Shown in pieces: positions 44,956 to 54,201 of a stretch of 64,000 bases of DNA. The stretch covers positions 1,798,001 to 1,862,000 of the forward strand of contig OZ245061.1 of NCBI GenBank assembly GCA_965224755.1. The letters run 5' to 3'. Origin of the DNA: Hellea sp965224755. GTDB taxonomy: Bacteria; Pseudomonadota; Alphaproteobacteria; Caulobacterales; Maricaulaceae. Each line of letters opens with the position of its first letter. Position 1 is the stretch's first letter. The notes beneath the pieces are model-generated. The model saw only the letters and a program-made list of their open reading frames with translations. It made no database searches and was not told where the DNA came from. The translations under genes were made by a program, and so were the position numbers.

Positions 44956-45228
44956 ATGAACAAGAAAGAACTCATAGGCGCACTGGCAGACAGCTGCGGA
45001 ACAACTCAGGCTCAAGCGGGCGAATTCGTAAATGCTTTTTGCGAAGTCGTTACAAATGAGCTTAAAAAAGGTGATAAATCCGTCGTGGCCCTTCCCGGCT
45101 TCGGTCAATTTATCGCCAAACATCGCCCCTCACGCGAAATGCGTAATCCGGCGACAGGCAAGCAAATGATGAGCCGGGCGAAAACATCCGCCACGTTCAA
45201 AGCCTCTGCAGCGCTTAAAGACCTGTAG
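44956..45228 (+). CDS. HU-family DNA-binding protein
   Basis: A 90-residue histone-like protein that bends DNA. MNKKELIGALADSCGTT is a typical start; the family arm GFGQFIAKHRPSREMRNPATGK is slightly divergent from consensus. AGGGAGA is six bases upstream. A strong terminator follows. The paralogue count elsewhere in the genome is not visible here. Confidence 0.93.
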   Translation: MNKKELIGALADSCGTTQAQAGEFVNAFCEVVTNELKKGDKSVVALPGFGQFIAKHRPSREMRNPATGKQMMSRAKTSATFKASAALKDL

Positions 45229-45265
45229 CTTTGGCTAAAATTAAGATACTCCCACGTATCTAAAC

Positions 45266-45301
45266 AAAAGCCGCCATCGGTATTCCCTTGGCGGCTTTTT
45301 T
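45266..45301 (+). terminator. Intrinsic terminator of the HU gene
   Basis: AAAAGCCGCCA (45266-45276) pairs with TGGCGGCTTTTT (from 45289) around a 12-base loop, ending in a run of six T. A textbook rho-independent terminator. Confidence 0.9.
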
Positions 45302-45316
45302 ATGGTTAGGGAAGAT

Positions 45317-46138
45317 ATGACAAAAACCCAAACCAAGACACCTACATCTGAAAACACCGCCTTGGGTTATGACAGTCTGTTGGAGGATTTATTCGGGTTA
45401 AACATTCGAGGCCTGAAAACCATATGGGCGCTATTTCGGCGACCCCATGAATATTTCATCGCAGCAAAAGATCGTAATTGGCAAGATAGATTCACACCCT
45501 CTTTTCGTGTCTGGTTTGCCATTATGGCCATTGGCACAGCCTGCACATTCATTTGGGCCGGAAATAACAGCCCAATGCTCGGCATTTATACTGACATGAT
45601 GTCTGAAGTAGCCAGAGGGGCTAATCTATCGCTGGAAGCCAGTGAAAAAGTGTTAGATATGAGTAGTTGGGATCCTGCCGCCTCTGCAAAATATTTGGTC
45701 AAGTCGATACAGCTTATATTGCCATTTGCTTATTTCTTCTTCTTTATATTACTCGCGGCAATCTATCGGGCTTGGGGTGAAAAGTTAAGTTTTGTTATCC
45801 GGTTACGCTACGTTTTTGCAATCATAGTCCCTGGCTCTCTGATCGGGTATATTTTTGCAATGGTTACAATAAATGTACCTCAGGAGGTTTATCAGCGAGT
45901 CAACGGCGTCGGTGTGACGCTCATGTTTATCTCCTACATCTGCGTCGCATATTTTGGCCCATATCGCAATTTGGATAAGGGCGGACGATTGGGCAGAAGC
46001 CTCGCCATAACAGTTCTTATCATCATAGCTGTTATGTTATCGTCGCTTGTTGCGACGATTCTTGGATTGCTTCCTGCTATTAAGAGCACCTTTCCTGATG
46101 TCATTGACATCGCGAAAGACATAACACCTAAGTCCTAA
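45317..46138 (+). CDS. Multi-pass membrane protein of unknown function
   Basis: A 273-residue protein with a soluble N-terminus (about 60 residues, LFGLNIRGLKTIWALFRRP) and five hydrophobic segments. The layout is Yip1/DUF3667-like but no diagnostic motif was recognised. The ATG at 45317 has AGGGAAG just upstream; the ATG at 45302 lies in the tail of the HU terminator and is less likely. Confidence 0.7.
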   Translation: MTKTQTKTPTSENTALGYDSLLEDLFGLNIRGLKTIWALFRRPHEYFIAAKDRNWQDRFTPSFRVWFAIMAIGTACTFIWAGNNSPMLGIYTDMMSEVARGANLSLEASEKVLDMSSWDPAASAKYLVKSIQLILPFAYFFFFILLAAIYRAWGEKLSFVIRLRYVFAIIVPGSLIGYIFAMVTINVPQEVYQRVNGVGVTLMFISYICVAYFGPYRNLDKGGRLGRSLAITVLIIIAVMLSSLVATILGLLPAIKSTFPDVIDIAKDITPKS

Positions 46139-46451
46139 CCTGCCAACCACGCGGCCTCTTCCTTACGGTAGCTGCCGAGTTCTTCGGCGACCAAAAACGC
46201 CAGCTCCAAGGCTTGATCCTCGTTGAAGCGCGGGTCGCAATGGGTGTGGTAGCGCGGCAACAGGTCTTCCTCGCGCACGGCTCTAGCCGAGCCGCCTAGG
46301 CATTCGGTGACATTCTGCCCTGTCATTTCAAAATGTACGCCGCCGGGCCAGCAACCCTCACTATGCAGCACCTGCATAAAGCTTTTGACCTCGGAGAGGA
46401 TATTATCCACAGGCCGGGTTTTATAGCCCGTAGATATTTTAATGGTATTGC
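46135..46451 (-). pseudogene. Truncated duplicate of the aroG 3' end
   Basis: The last roughly 104 codons of class II DAHP synthase, here without the rest of the gene. It matches 47756-48072 at about nine bases in ten; the proteins differ at only a few positions (LLPRY against SSRY, EDQALEL against ADQALEL). Homology ends abruptly at AATGGTATTGC (46441-46451). The frame stays open but lacks the catalytic N-terminal three quarters, so it is not a functional enzyme. It forms the left arm of a direct repeat around the DadA-like gene. Confidence 0.9.
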
Positions 46452-46538
46452 TTTTATTTGCAGTTACTAAAATAACGAATAGCAAACAATGAACACTCCG
46501 AGCTTTAAAAACAATAATATGAAAATGAAAGGCTCCGC

Positions 46539-47759
46539 GTGAAAATACTGGTTTTAGGCTCAGGGGTTATCGGGATGACCACAGCCTATGCACTTGGCCG
46601 AGCGGGCCATGAGGTCGTCGTAATCGACCGGGCCGACGTAACTGCAAGCCAGGCCAGCCACGCCAATGGCGCCCAGCTTGCCTATAGTTATTCCGAGCCA
46701 TTTGCCAGCCCAGCCACTTTTAGAAAATTACCCAAATATTTGTTGGGCAAGGATGTTGGTATAGGCATATCGCCCACTATGAACCCTGCGTTTTATAGAT
46801 GGGGATTTGCATTCATACGCAATTGTTCAGCACCCAAAGAAACGGCAAACCTGCACGCCATGCTCCGCCTCGCGGCAAAATCACTTGCGGCTATGCAGAC
46901 TTTAGAAAAGGAACTAGTAAACGGCGTAATTACAGGCGGGCATATTGGTAAAATTATCCTTACAAAAACGCAAAGTGAACTGGATAGTTTTGGAGCTTTG
47001 GTAGGTTTAAAAAGCGAATACGGGCTGCCGGTTGAAATCATCGGCAAACAAGCCTGTATTGATATTGAGCCCGCGCTTGCACACTGGAAGGGCGAATTTT
47101 GCGGCGGTCTTTATGCAAAGGGTGATCGGGTTCTTGACCCTGTTGTCTTTTGTAATGCTTTGCAAAAAGATGGCATTAAAAATTTCTCGATCCGGTATAA
47201 ATTTGGTCAGGAGATCACAAAACTTACTATTGATGGCGGTAAAATTACAGGCGTGCTGACGGATAAAGGCGCAATCCATGGCGAAGCCGTTATTCTCTGC
47301 CTTGGCAATGAAGCAAATGAGCTTTTAAAACCACTCAGGAGATCACAAAACATCTACCCCATGCAAGGCTATAGCTTGACCCTGCCCCTTGGCCCTAACC
47401 CGCCGCAAACCACCAGTATTACTGACCCAATAAACAAATTGGTCTTTGCTAATCTCGGCGATAAAATCCGTATTGCGGGCCTGCTTGATGCCAATCTGCC
47501 AAAGACAAAGGTCAAAGCACGCGGCCAGCATTTGCTGCAAACAGCAAAACGGCTTTGGCCAAATGCCGCAGATTATGATTTTAGGCCAAATGCTTTTTGG
47601 ATCGGACAGCGGCCGACTACGCCGTCAAGCCTTCCAATCGTCCGGCAAAGCAAAATTGGTGGGCTTTACTACAATATTGGTCACGGGTCATTGGGCTTAA
47701 CGCTTGCTGCGGGCTGCGCTGAGAAAATCACTGAATTAATTTCAGCCAAACATTCTTAA
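46539..47759 (+). CDS. DadA-like FAD-dependent D-amino acid dehydrogenase
   Basis: A 406-residue flavoprotein with the N-terminal dinucleotide motif VLGSGVIGMTTAYALGRAG (residues 4-22) and the DadA-type C-terminal GHGSLGLTLAAGCA. It should oxidise D-amino acids (or a related amine) to keto acids at the membrane. A GTG start is used. The gene is AT-richer than its flanks and lies exactly between two copies of the aroG 3' end, with its own 3' end overlapping aroG by 4 bases. Both facts point to acquisition as a cassette. Confidence 0.88.
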   Translation: MKILVLGSGVIGMTTAYALGRAGHEVVVIDRADVTASQASHANGAQLAYSYSEPFASPATFRKLPKYLLGKDVGIGISPTMNPAFYRWGFAFIRNCSAPKETANLHAMLRLAAKSLAAMQTLEKELVNGVITGGHIGKIILTKTQSELDSFGALVGLKSEYGLPVEIIGKQACIDIEPALAHWKGEFCGGLYAKGDRVLDPVVFCNALQKDGIKNFSIRYKFGQEITKLTIDGGKITGVLTDKGAIHGEAVILCLGNEANELLKPLRRSQNIYPMQGYSLTLPLGPNPPQTTSITDPINKLVFANLGDKIRIAGLLDANLPKTKVKARGQHLLQTAKRLWPNAADYDFRPNAFWIGQRPTTPSSLPIVRQSKIGGLYYNIGHGSLGLTLAAGCAEKITELISAKHS

Positions 47760-48072
47760 GCGGAAAGCCTAGCCGCTTCTTCTTTGCGGTAGCTGCCGAG
47801 TTCTTCGGCGACCAAAAACGCCAGCTCCAGGGCTTGATCCGCGTTGAGGCGCGGGTCGCAATGGGTATGGTATCTTGACGACAGGTCTTCCTCGCGCACG
47901 GCTCTAGCCGAGCCGCCGAGGCATTCGGTGACATTCTGTCCTGTCATTTCAAAATGCACACCGCCGGGCCAGCAGCCTTCGCTATGCAGCACCTGCATGA
48001 AGCTTTTTACTTCCGAGAGGATATTATCCACGGGCCGGGTTTTATAGCCCGTAGATGTCTTAATGGTATTGC
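47756..48072 (-). repeat. Direct repeat arm 2 (3' end of aroG)
   Basis: The intact copy of the segment whose degraded duplicate lies at 46135-46451, same orientation, 1,621 bases apart. Together they bracket the DadA-like gene. Confidence 0.9.
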
Positions 48073-49135
48073 CGTGCATCGGGTCGCATGACCAGACGAC
48101 ATGACGCCCTGCGGCCTTTACGGCGCGGGCGAGTATCGGCAAGCCTTGGGCGACCTTGTCATGGCCAAAACGCGCGATCAACGTCATCTTACCGGCTTCG
48201 TTTTCAGGATTGATGACGTCCAGCAGTTTCAGCAATTCATCAGGTTCAAGCCCCTCGCCGATCTTCATCGCGATCGGGTTTTCAATGCCGCGCATGAATT
48301 CAACATGGGCGTGATCGAGTTGCCGCGTGCGGTTGCCAATCCAGAGCATATGGGCCGAGGTGTCATACCACCGCCCCGAGGTACTATCGATGCGGGTCAT
48401 GGCTTCTTCATAACCGAGCAGCAGCCCTTCATGGCTGGTATAATATTCGGTTGAAGCCATTTGCGGCGTGCTCTCAGGCGTGACGCCGCAAGCGGCCATA
48501 AAATCCATGGCATCGGAAATTTTCTCGCACAGAGCTTTATATCGGGCCGTCTGTTCGGTGGCATCTGCAAAACCTAGTGTCCATTTATGGATATTGCGCA
48601 GATTGGCATAGCCGCCTGTCGAGAAGGCGCGCAAAAGATTTAATGTCGAAGCCGATTGCCCATAAGCCTGTAAGAGCCGCTTGGGATTGGGTAACCGAGA
48701 CTTTTCATCAAAGGCCATGGCGTTGATATTATCCCCGCGATAACTTGGCAGGGTGATGCCGTCGCGCGTTTCCACGGGCGAGCTACGCGGTTTGCCAAAT
48801 TGCCCGGCAATGCGCCCGACTTTAACCACGGGCTGCCCCGCGCCGTAAGTCAGTACCACCGCCATCTGCATCATCACGCGGAACATATCGCGCAAATTAT
48901 CGGGGTGGAATTCCTTGAAGCTCTCGGCGCAATCCCCGCCTTGAAGCAAAAAGGCCTTACCCATAGACACATCGGCGAGCCGCTTCTTCAAGCGTCGGGC
49001 TTCCCCGGCAAAGACCAGCGGCGGATAGCCGCGAAGTGTGTTTTCCACTTCGGCCAATTTATCCAAATCCGGATAATCTTCCGGGATATGTTTGGCTGGT
49101 TTTGAGCGCCAGCTAGAGGGTGTCCATTTGGTCAT
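47756..49135 (-). CDS. aroG: Class II 3-deoxy-7-phosphoheptulonate (DAHP) synthase
   Basis: A 459-residue plant-type DAHP synthase, the first step of the shikimate pathway. WTPSSWRSKPAKHIPEDYPD opens the protein; GRIAGQFGKPRSSP, CDPMHGNTIKTSTGYKTR and GQNVTECLGGS are catalytic blocks. The start is either 49135 (with GGA upstream) or 49147; the inner ATG gives the usual MTKWTPSSWR. Its last 104 codons are duplicated at 46135-46451. Confidence 0.94.
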   Translation of the reverse strand: MTKWTPSSWRSKPAKHIPEDYPDLDKLAEVENTLRGYPPLVFAGEARRLKKRLADVSMGKAFLLQGGDCAESFKEFHPDNLRDMFRVMMQMAVVLTYGAGQPVVKVGRIAGQFGKPRSSPVETRDGITLPSYRGDNINAMAFDEKSRLPNPKRLLQAYGQSASTLNLLRAFSTGGYANLRNIHKWTLGFADATEQTARYKALCEKISDAMDFMAACGVTPESTPQMASTEYYTSHEGLLLGYEEAMTRIDSTSGRWYDTSAHMLWIGNRTRQLDHAHVEFMRGIENPIAMKIGEGLEPDELLKLLDVINPENEAGKMTLIARFGHDKVAQGLPILARAVKAAGRHVVWSCDPMHGNTIKTSTGYKTRPVDNILSEVKSFMQVLHSEGCWPGGVHFEMTGQNVTECLGGSARAVREEDLSSRYHTHCDPRLNADQALELAFLVAEELGSYRKEEAARLSA

Positions 49136-49285
49136 CGATCTGTCCATAAGGGCATAAATTACGTTTCAGCACTATGATATAGCAAGCTTTTCCCGCTCTG
49201 CCTAGAAATCCTTTAGGTAAAAAGCAGAAACTTGCCTCCCCACAATATGTTTGACTCATAGCTGTATTTCCGTCATGTTCCCGTT

Positions 49286-49894
49286 ATGTTTTCACTCCCC
49301 ATTCTCTACGCACTCATTGGCGGCTATGTTCTCGGCTCCATCCCATTTGGCCTTTTAATTGCCCGCGCGAGTGGCCAAGGGGATATTCGCAAAATTGGCT
49401 CCGGCAATATAGGCGCGACCAATGTGCTGCGTACCGGGCGCAAGGATATTGCCCTTCTCACGCTAATATTGGACGCCGCCAAAGCGGGTGTCGCGGCGTT
49501 GGTTTTCAACCATTTTTTCGGTAATCCTATAGGCCTATTTGCAGGAGCCGCCGCGCTTATCGGACATTGTTTCCCTGTCTGGCTCGGCTTTAAGGGCGGT
49601 AAGGGCGTAGCGACATTCTTTGGCTGTCTGCTGGCTACGGCGTGGCCGATTGGCCTGATAGCGGGCGGCATTTGGCTTGTGTGCGCTTTTCTGACCCGCA
49701 TCTCTTCGCTTGCGGCTCTGGCAGCGGCAGGGACGGCGCCTTTGGTCGCCTTCTATATGGGCTACCCGAATGTTGCAATTATGGCAGCAGTTCTCGCCGT
49801 CATTATATATATCCGCCACGCGGAGAATATCGGCCGCATTCTACGCGGCGAGGAATCCCGTATTGGTAAATCCAAAACAAAGCCAAAAGACTGA
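49286..49894 (+). CDS. plsY: Glycerol-3-phosphate acyltransferase PlsY
   Basis: A 202-residue membrane enzyme that transfers acyl groups from acyl-phosphate to glycerol-3-phosphate, the first step of phospholipid synthesis. Motif 1 GSIPFGLLIAR, motif 2 KIGSGNIGATNVLRTG and motif 3 GHCFPVWLGFKGGKGVATFFG are all present. The stop shares a base with the dprA start (TGATG), an arrangement common in bacteria. Confidence 0.96.
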   Translation: MFSLPILYALIGGYVLGSIPFGLLIARASGQGDIRKIGSGNIGATNVLRTGRKDIALLTLILDAAKAGVAALVFNHFFGNPIGLFAGAAALIGHCFPVWLGFKGGKGVATFFGCLLATAWPIGLIAGGIWLVCAFLTRISSLAALAAAGTAPLVAFYMGYPNVAIMAAVLAVIIYIRHAENIGRILRGEESRIGKSKTKPKD

Positions 49895-51006
49895 TGCAGA
49901 AGCGCGAGCTCTCTTTTGCTGAAAAGCGGGATTGGCTGCGCCTGTCGCGCACAAAGCGGGTTGGCCCTGTCGCTTTTCGGGATTTGATGCGGCGATATAA
50001 AACGGCCGAGGCCGCTCTGGCCGCCCTGCCCTCTATCATTCGCCGCAAAGATGCCATCACGCCCTCAATTGAAGACATTGAAGCTGAGATGGAGCACTCA
50101 GATCAGCTTGGTGTCAAAATATTGGCAGTCTGCGAACCGGACTATCCCGCTTATCTTCGCGCTGTTGACCCGCCTCCCCCGCTTATCAGCCTTTTAGGGC
50201 GTACAGATATACTCCACAAACACTGTATTGCCATTGTCGGCTCGCGCAATGCTTCGGCTATCGGTCAGCGCTTTGGCCGCCAAATCGCCGGAGAGCTTGG
50301 CGAGGCAGGTTATACGATTGTCTCGGGCCTTGCCCGCGGCATCGACGCCAGTGCTCATGCTGGCGCTATGGAGACAGGCACGGCGGCCGTTCTTGGCGGC
50401 GGCGTTGACCATGTCTATCCGCGCCAGAACGCCGAGCTTTACGAAGCTATGCGCGAAAGCGGGGCCTTAGTTTCCGAAAGCCCGCTGGGATACCGCGCTA
50501 CTGCGCGAGACTTTCCGCGCCGCAATCGTATTATCTCGGGCCTCTCCATGGGGGTTGTCGTCATTGAAGCGGCGGAGCGTTCGGGAACACTGATCACGGC
50601 CCGCTTCGCTATGGAACAAAACCGCGAGGTTATGGCCGCGCCCGGCTCCCCGCTCGATCCACGCACCAAGGGCTGCAACCGCCTGATCCAGCAAGGCGCG
50701 GCCCTCATTGAAAATGTCGAAGACATTATAAACTGCCTCGAAAATATTCGCCCGCCTGAAATGATGGAACCGGATGACAGCTATGATCAGCCCGAATTTG
50801 ACTGGGAGGGCGCGCAGCAAGACATTGACCAAGCACGCAAGGCCATCCAGTCATTACTCTCGCCTACGCCCACACCGCGCGACGAAATCATCCGCCTTAG
50901 CGGTTATAGCACAGCCATAGCCACGGCAGCGCTGCTGGAGATGGAGCTTAACGGCGATGTTCTTGTCGAACCTGATGGCCGCGTTGCGCTTATTCCGCAG
51001 TTCTGA
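49894..51006 (+). CDS. dprA: DNA-processing protein DprA
   Basis: A 370-residue RecA loader for transforming single-stranded DNA. The Rossmann-like core has AIVGSRNASAIGQRFGRQ, VSGLARGIDASAHAGAME and PRRNRIISGLSMGVVVIEA, and a C-terminal winged helix (PTPRDEIIRLSGYS). Its presence suggests natural competence but does not prove it. The small minus-strand gene at 50990 overlaps its 3' end. Confidence 0.94.
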   Translation: MQKRELSFAEKRDWLRLSRTKRVGPVAFRDLMRRYKTAEAALAALPSIIRRKDAITPSIEDIEAEMEHSDQLGVKILAVCEPDYPAYLRAVDPPPPLISLLGRTDILHKHCIAIVGSRNASAIGQRFGRQIAGELGEAGYTIVSGLARGIDASAHAGAMETGTAAVLGGGVDHVYPRQNAELYEAMRESGALVSESPLGYRATARDFPRRNRIISGLSMGVVVIEAAERSGTLITARFAMEQNREVMAAPGSPLDPRTKGCNRLIQQGAALIENVEDIINCLENIRPPEMMEPDDSYDQPEFDWEGAQQDIDQARKAIQSLLSPTPTPRDEIIRLSGYSTAIATAALLEMELNGDVLVEPDGRVALIPQF

Positions 51007-51178
51007 CCTCAAGATTAGAAACAGCCTTTGTCGCTCTTAATAAGGCTGCCATATCGCGCAGCCCCGCGGCCTCAGCCATCTGTGATAATTCGCCCAGCAT
51101 ATCGCCGATATAATCCAGTGCCATTTCCGGCGGGAGTTTCCCGGTCGTTTGTGTTTCAGCCTTTTCTACCTTACTCAT
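50990..51178 (-). CDS. Small conserved-looking hypothetical protein
   Basis: A 62-residue helical acidic protein (LPPEMALDYIGDMLGELSQM). GGGAG four bases before the ATG at 51178 supports this start over 51190. It overlaps dprA by 17 bases tail to tail. No name can be given. Confidence 0.65.
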   Translation of the reverse strand: MSKVEKAETQTTGKLPPEMALDYIGDMLGELSQMAEAAGLRDMAALLRATKAVSNLEVRTAE

Positions 51179-51273
51179 AGCGCTCCCCATGTAATAGCAT
51201 CTTAAGCGTGTATATAATATGATTGAAACTTAGTAAAGGAACTATTGAATCTTATAGATATGCGGCCACCCTG

Positions 51274-51336
51274 TTGACAATCGAAAGCCGAGCGCCCAAA
51301 TGAGCGCTCTTTTCAAGACCGCCAGTTGGCCCAAAT
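51274..51336 (+). promoter_or_regulatory. Possible topA promoter and leader hairpins
   Basis: TTGACA at 51274-51279 is a good -35 box but no clear -10 box is seen at the usual distance. GAGCGC (51290-51295) pairs with GCGCTC (51304-51309) and is followed by TTTT, a terminator-like hairpin inside the leader. A second weak stem GCCAG/CTGGC lies further downstream. The topA leader could be attenuated; this is speculative. Confidence 0.3.
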
Positions 51337-51371
51337 AGCCCGCTGGCGCTACTATATTCGGAAGCTCGTGC

Positions 51372-53960
51372 ATGAACCTCGTCATTGTAGAATCGCCAGC
51401 CAAGGCCAAAACCATCGAGAAATATCTCGGCAAAGGCTATAAAGTTCTCGCCAGTTTCGGTCATATTCGCGATCTGCCCAGCAAAAACGGCTCGGTTGAT
51501 CCCGAAAATGATTTCGCCATGTCTTGGGAAATTGATACGCGGTCAAAAAAACGCGTCAAAGATATTGAAAACGCGCTGAAAAATGCCGACAAACTTATTC
51601 TCGCAACCGACCCGGATAGGGAAGGCGAAGCGATTTCGTGGCATTTATTGGATGTCTTATCCAAGAAAAAGGGCCTGTTGAAAGACAAGAAAATTGAACG
51701 CGTCGTCTTTAACGCCATTACCAAAACATCCGTTACCACTGCTATCGCCAACCCGCGCGAACTCGATATGGAACTGGTCGAGGCTTATCTAGCCCGCCGG
51801 GCTCTTGATTATCTCGTGGGCTTTACACTCTCGCCTGTCCTTTGGCGCAAGCTCCCCGGCGCGCGCTCAGCCGGCCGTGTACAGTCCGTAGCTCTGCGCT
51901 TGATTTGCGAGCGCGAGAATGAAGTTGAGGCCTTCAAGCCGCAGGAATATTGGACAGTGGACGCGAAGATGAGTGCCGCAAAAGGCAACTTCCCGGCTAA
52001 ACTTGTTTCGCTAAAAGGCGACAAACTCACTAAATTTTCGCTCGGCAATGAGGCAGACGCCAAAGCCGCCAAGGCCGCTGTGGACGCGGCCGACCTCTCT
52101 GTCATTTCTGTTGTCGCCAAGCCGCTGACGCGTAATCCGCAAGCGCCGTTCATGACATCTACCTTGCAGCAAGAAGCGTCCCGCAAACTCGGCTTCTCCG
52201 CCACGCAAACCATGCGCACCGCGCAAATGCTGTATGAAGGCGTCGATATTGGCGGCGAAACAACCGGCCTTATCACCTATATGCGAACCGATGGTATTTC
52301 CATGATTGGCGAAGCGATCAGCGATTGCCGCGCGACAATCGGCTCTGAATTTGGCGATAATTATCTGCCGGGTCAGCACCGGGTTTACAAAACCAAAGCT
52401 AAAAACGCGCAGGAGGCTCATGAAGCCATCCGCCCGACCAGTTTCTCGCGCTCTCCAGACAAGCTCCGCCTCTCCGGCGATATGAAAAAACTCTATGAGC
52501 TAATCTGGAAACGCGCCATGGCCAGCCAAATGGCCTCAGCTAAGCTAGAACGCACAACAATCGAAATGGCCGATAATGGCAACACTGTTGGCCTGCGCGC
52601 CACAGGGCAAGTTGTGCGCTTTGACGGGTTTCTAAAACTCTATGAAGAGAGCAAACCCAAAGTCGTAGACGGCGACGATGACGCCAATGCCACTTTGCCA
52701 GCCGTTACCTCCGGCGATGCTACTCAGGCCAAAGATGTCAAAGCCGAGCAGCATTTCACCCAGCCGCCGCCGCGCTACTCCGAAGCCAGCCTTGTCAAGC
52801 GCATGGAAGAACTCGGTATTGGCCGCCCGTCAACTTACGCCTCTATATTAAAAGTCTTGCAGGACCGGGGATATGTCGAGCTTGATAAGCGCCGCTTCAC
52901 GCCGTCTGATAAGGGCCGGTTGCTGACAGCTTTCCTTGAGAACTTCTTCGCAAAATATGTGCAATATAATTATACCGCAGAGCTCGAGGAGCGGCTTGAT
53001 AAAGTGTCCTCCGGTGATCTTGGATGGAAAAAACTGCTCCATGATTTCTGGAATGAGTTTTCGGCCAGCATTGACGAAACCAAAGACCTGCGCGTCACCC
53101 ATGTGCTCGACGCCCTCAATGACGCGCTGCGGCCACTTGTATTTCCCGATAAGGAAGACGGCAGCGACCCGCGCACATGTACCAGTTGTGATGATGGGCG
53201 GCTGAGCTTGAAACTCGGTAAATTCGGCGCCTTTGTCGGCTGCTCCAACTATCCCGATTGCAAGTTCACGCGGCCCTTTGGCGGCGATGACGCAAATGCG
53301 GTTAGCGAAGATAAAATCCTCGGCGTGCATCCCGAAACCGGCAAAGACATTATCCTAAAAACCGGACGTTACGGCCCCTATGTCGAAATGGAAACCGAGA
53401 AAAAACCCAAACGCACAAGCCTGCCAAAAACGTGGCCTTATGATTTAATTGACCTTGAAAAAGGTTTGCGCCTGATCAATCTACCCCGAAAAATCGGAAG
53501 CCATCCCGAAGACGGCAATCAAATCATTACCGCGCTCGGACGCTTCGGCCCTTACATCAAACATAATACGACCTATGTCAGCCTGAAAGACCCAGAGGAT
53601 ATGTTTAATGTTGGCATGAACCGTGCGGTTGAAATGATTGCCGATAAAATTGCAAATCCCGGCAACCGCTCACGCGGAGGGAAAGTCGTCAAAGACCTCG
53701 GCAAGCACCCCGAAGACAAAAAACCTATTCAAGTCATGGAAGGCCGCTATGGTCCCTATGTGAAATATGAGAAGGTCAATGCGACTTTGCCTAAAGGCAC
53801 AGATCCGCAAGACGTGACCCTAGAAATGGCGCTGGAATATATTGCCGCCAAAATCGCCAAAGGCCCTACGAAAAAGAGACGCAAGGCTCCTGCTAAGAAG
53901 AAAAAACCGGCAAAGAAAAAGAAACCTGCCGCTAAGAAGAAAACTACGGCAGCGAAGTAA
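51372..53960 (+). CDS. topA: DNA topoisomerase I
   Basis: An 862-residue type IA enzyme that relaxes negative supercoils. The TOPRIM start IVESPAKAKTIEKYLG is at residues 4-19, DPDREGEAISWH follows, and the catalytic Tyr is in TYMRTDGISM. A zinc-ribbon (CTSCDDGRL and CSNYPDC) and three GRYGPYV/GRFGPYI C-terminal repeats precede a Lys/Ala-rich DNA-binding tail. Length and tail are typical of alphaproteobacteria. Confidence 0.96.
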   Translation: MNLVIVESPAKAKTIEKYLGKGYKVLASFGHIRDLPSKNGSVDPENDFAMSWEIDTRSKKRVKDIENALKNADKLILATDPDREGEAISWHLLDVLSKKKGLLKDKKIERVVFNAITKTSVTTAIANPRELDMELVEAYLARRALDYLVGFTLSPVLWRKLPGARSAGRVQSVALRLICERENEVEAFKPQEYWTVDAKMSAAKGNFPAKLVSLKGDKLTKFSLGNEADAKAAKAAVDAADLSVISVVAKPLTRNPQAPFMTSTLQQEASRKLGFSATQTMRTAQMLYEGVDIGGETTGLITYMRTDGISMIGEAISDCRATIGSEFGDNYLPGQHRVYKTKAKNAQEAHEAIRPTSFSRSPDKLRLSGDMKKLYELIWKRAMASQMASAKLERTTIEMADNGNTVGLRATGQVVRFDGFLKLYEESKPKVVDGDDDANATLPAVTSGDATQAKDVKAEQHFTQPPPRYSEASLVKRMEELGIGRPSTYASILKVLQDRGYVELDKRRFTPSDKGRLLTAFLENFFAKYVQYNYTAELEERLDKVSSGDLGWKKLLHDFWNEFSASIDETKDLRVTHVLDALNDALRPLVFPDKEDGSDPRTCTSCDDGRLSLKLGKFGAFVGCSNYPDCKFTRPFGGDDANAVSEDKILGVHPETGKDIILKTGRYGPYVEMETEKKPKRTSLPKTWPYDLIDLEKGLRLINLPRKIGSHPEDGNQIITALGRFGPYIKHNTTYVSLKDPEDMFNVGMNRAVEMIADKIANPGNRSRGGKVVKDLGKHPEDKKPIQVMEGRYGPYVKYEKVNATLPKGTDPQDVTLEMALEYIAAKIAKGPTKKRRKAPAKKKKPAKKKKPAAKKKTTAAK

Positions 53961-53963
53961 GTT

Positions 53964-54124
53964 CTCCTCCACCGCGAAGCGGGGGAGGTGCCAAAGCGTA
54001 GCGAAGGCGGAGGGGGTGCGCCGCGTCTGCGGCGCTCAAAAGACACTTTATACTACGTTTAAACTTGGGCCGCCCCCTCCGACCCGCATGCGCGGCCCAC
54101 CTCCCCCGCTATCGCGGTGGAGGG
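53964..54124. repeat. CTCCACCGC/GCGGTGGAG palindromic repeat between topA and rnr
   Basis: TCCTCCACCGCGAAGCGGGG opens and CCCCCGCTATCGCGGTGGAG closes, with inner AGGCGGAGGGGG against CCCCCTCCG. Short hairpins form inside. It fills most of the 241-base intergenic gap and resembles repeats scattered through many alphaproteobacterial genomes. Confidence 0.75.
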
Positions 54125-54201
54125 TATTTAAACATTCTCTACTTGCATGCTCGGATACAAACTCTAACAAACCCTATGCAAAGACATACACTCAAATAAC
54201 T

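Noticed and set aside
53842..54201. N-terminal extension of ribonuclease R
   Set aside because: It overlaps the topA tail and a palindromic repeat; the family start MELTRDSILKAV is at 54202.
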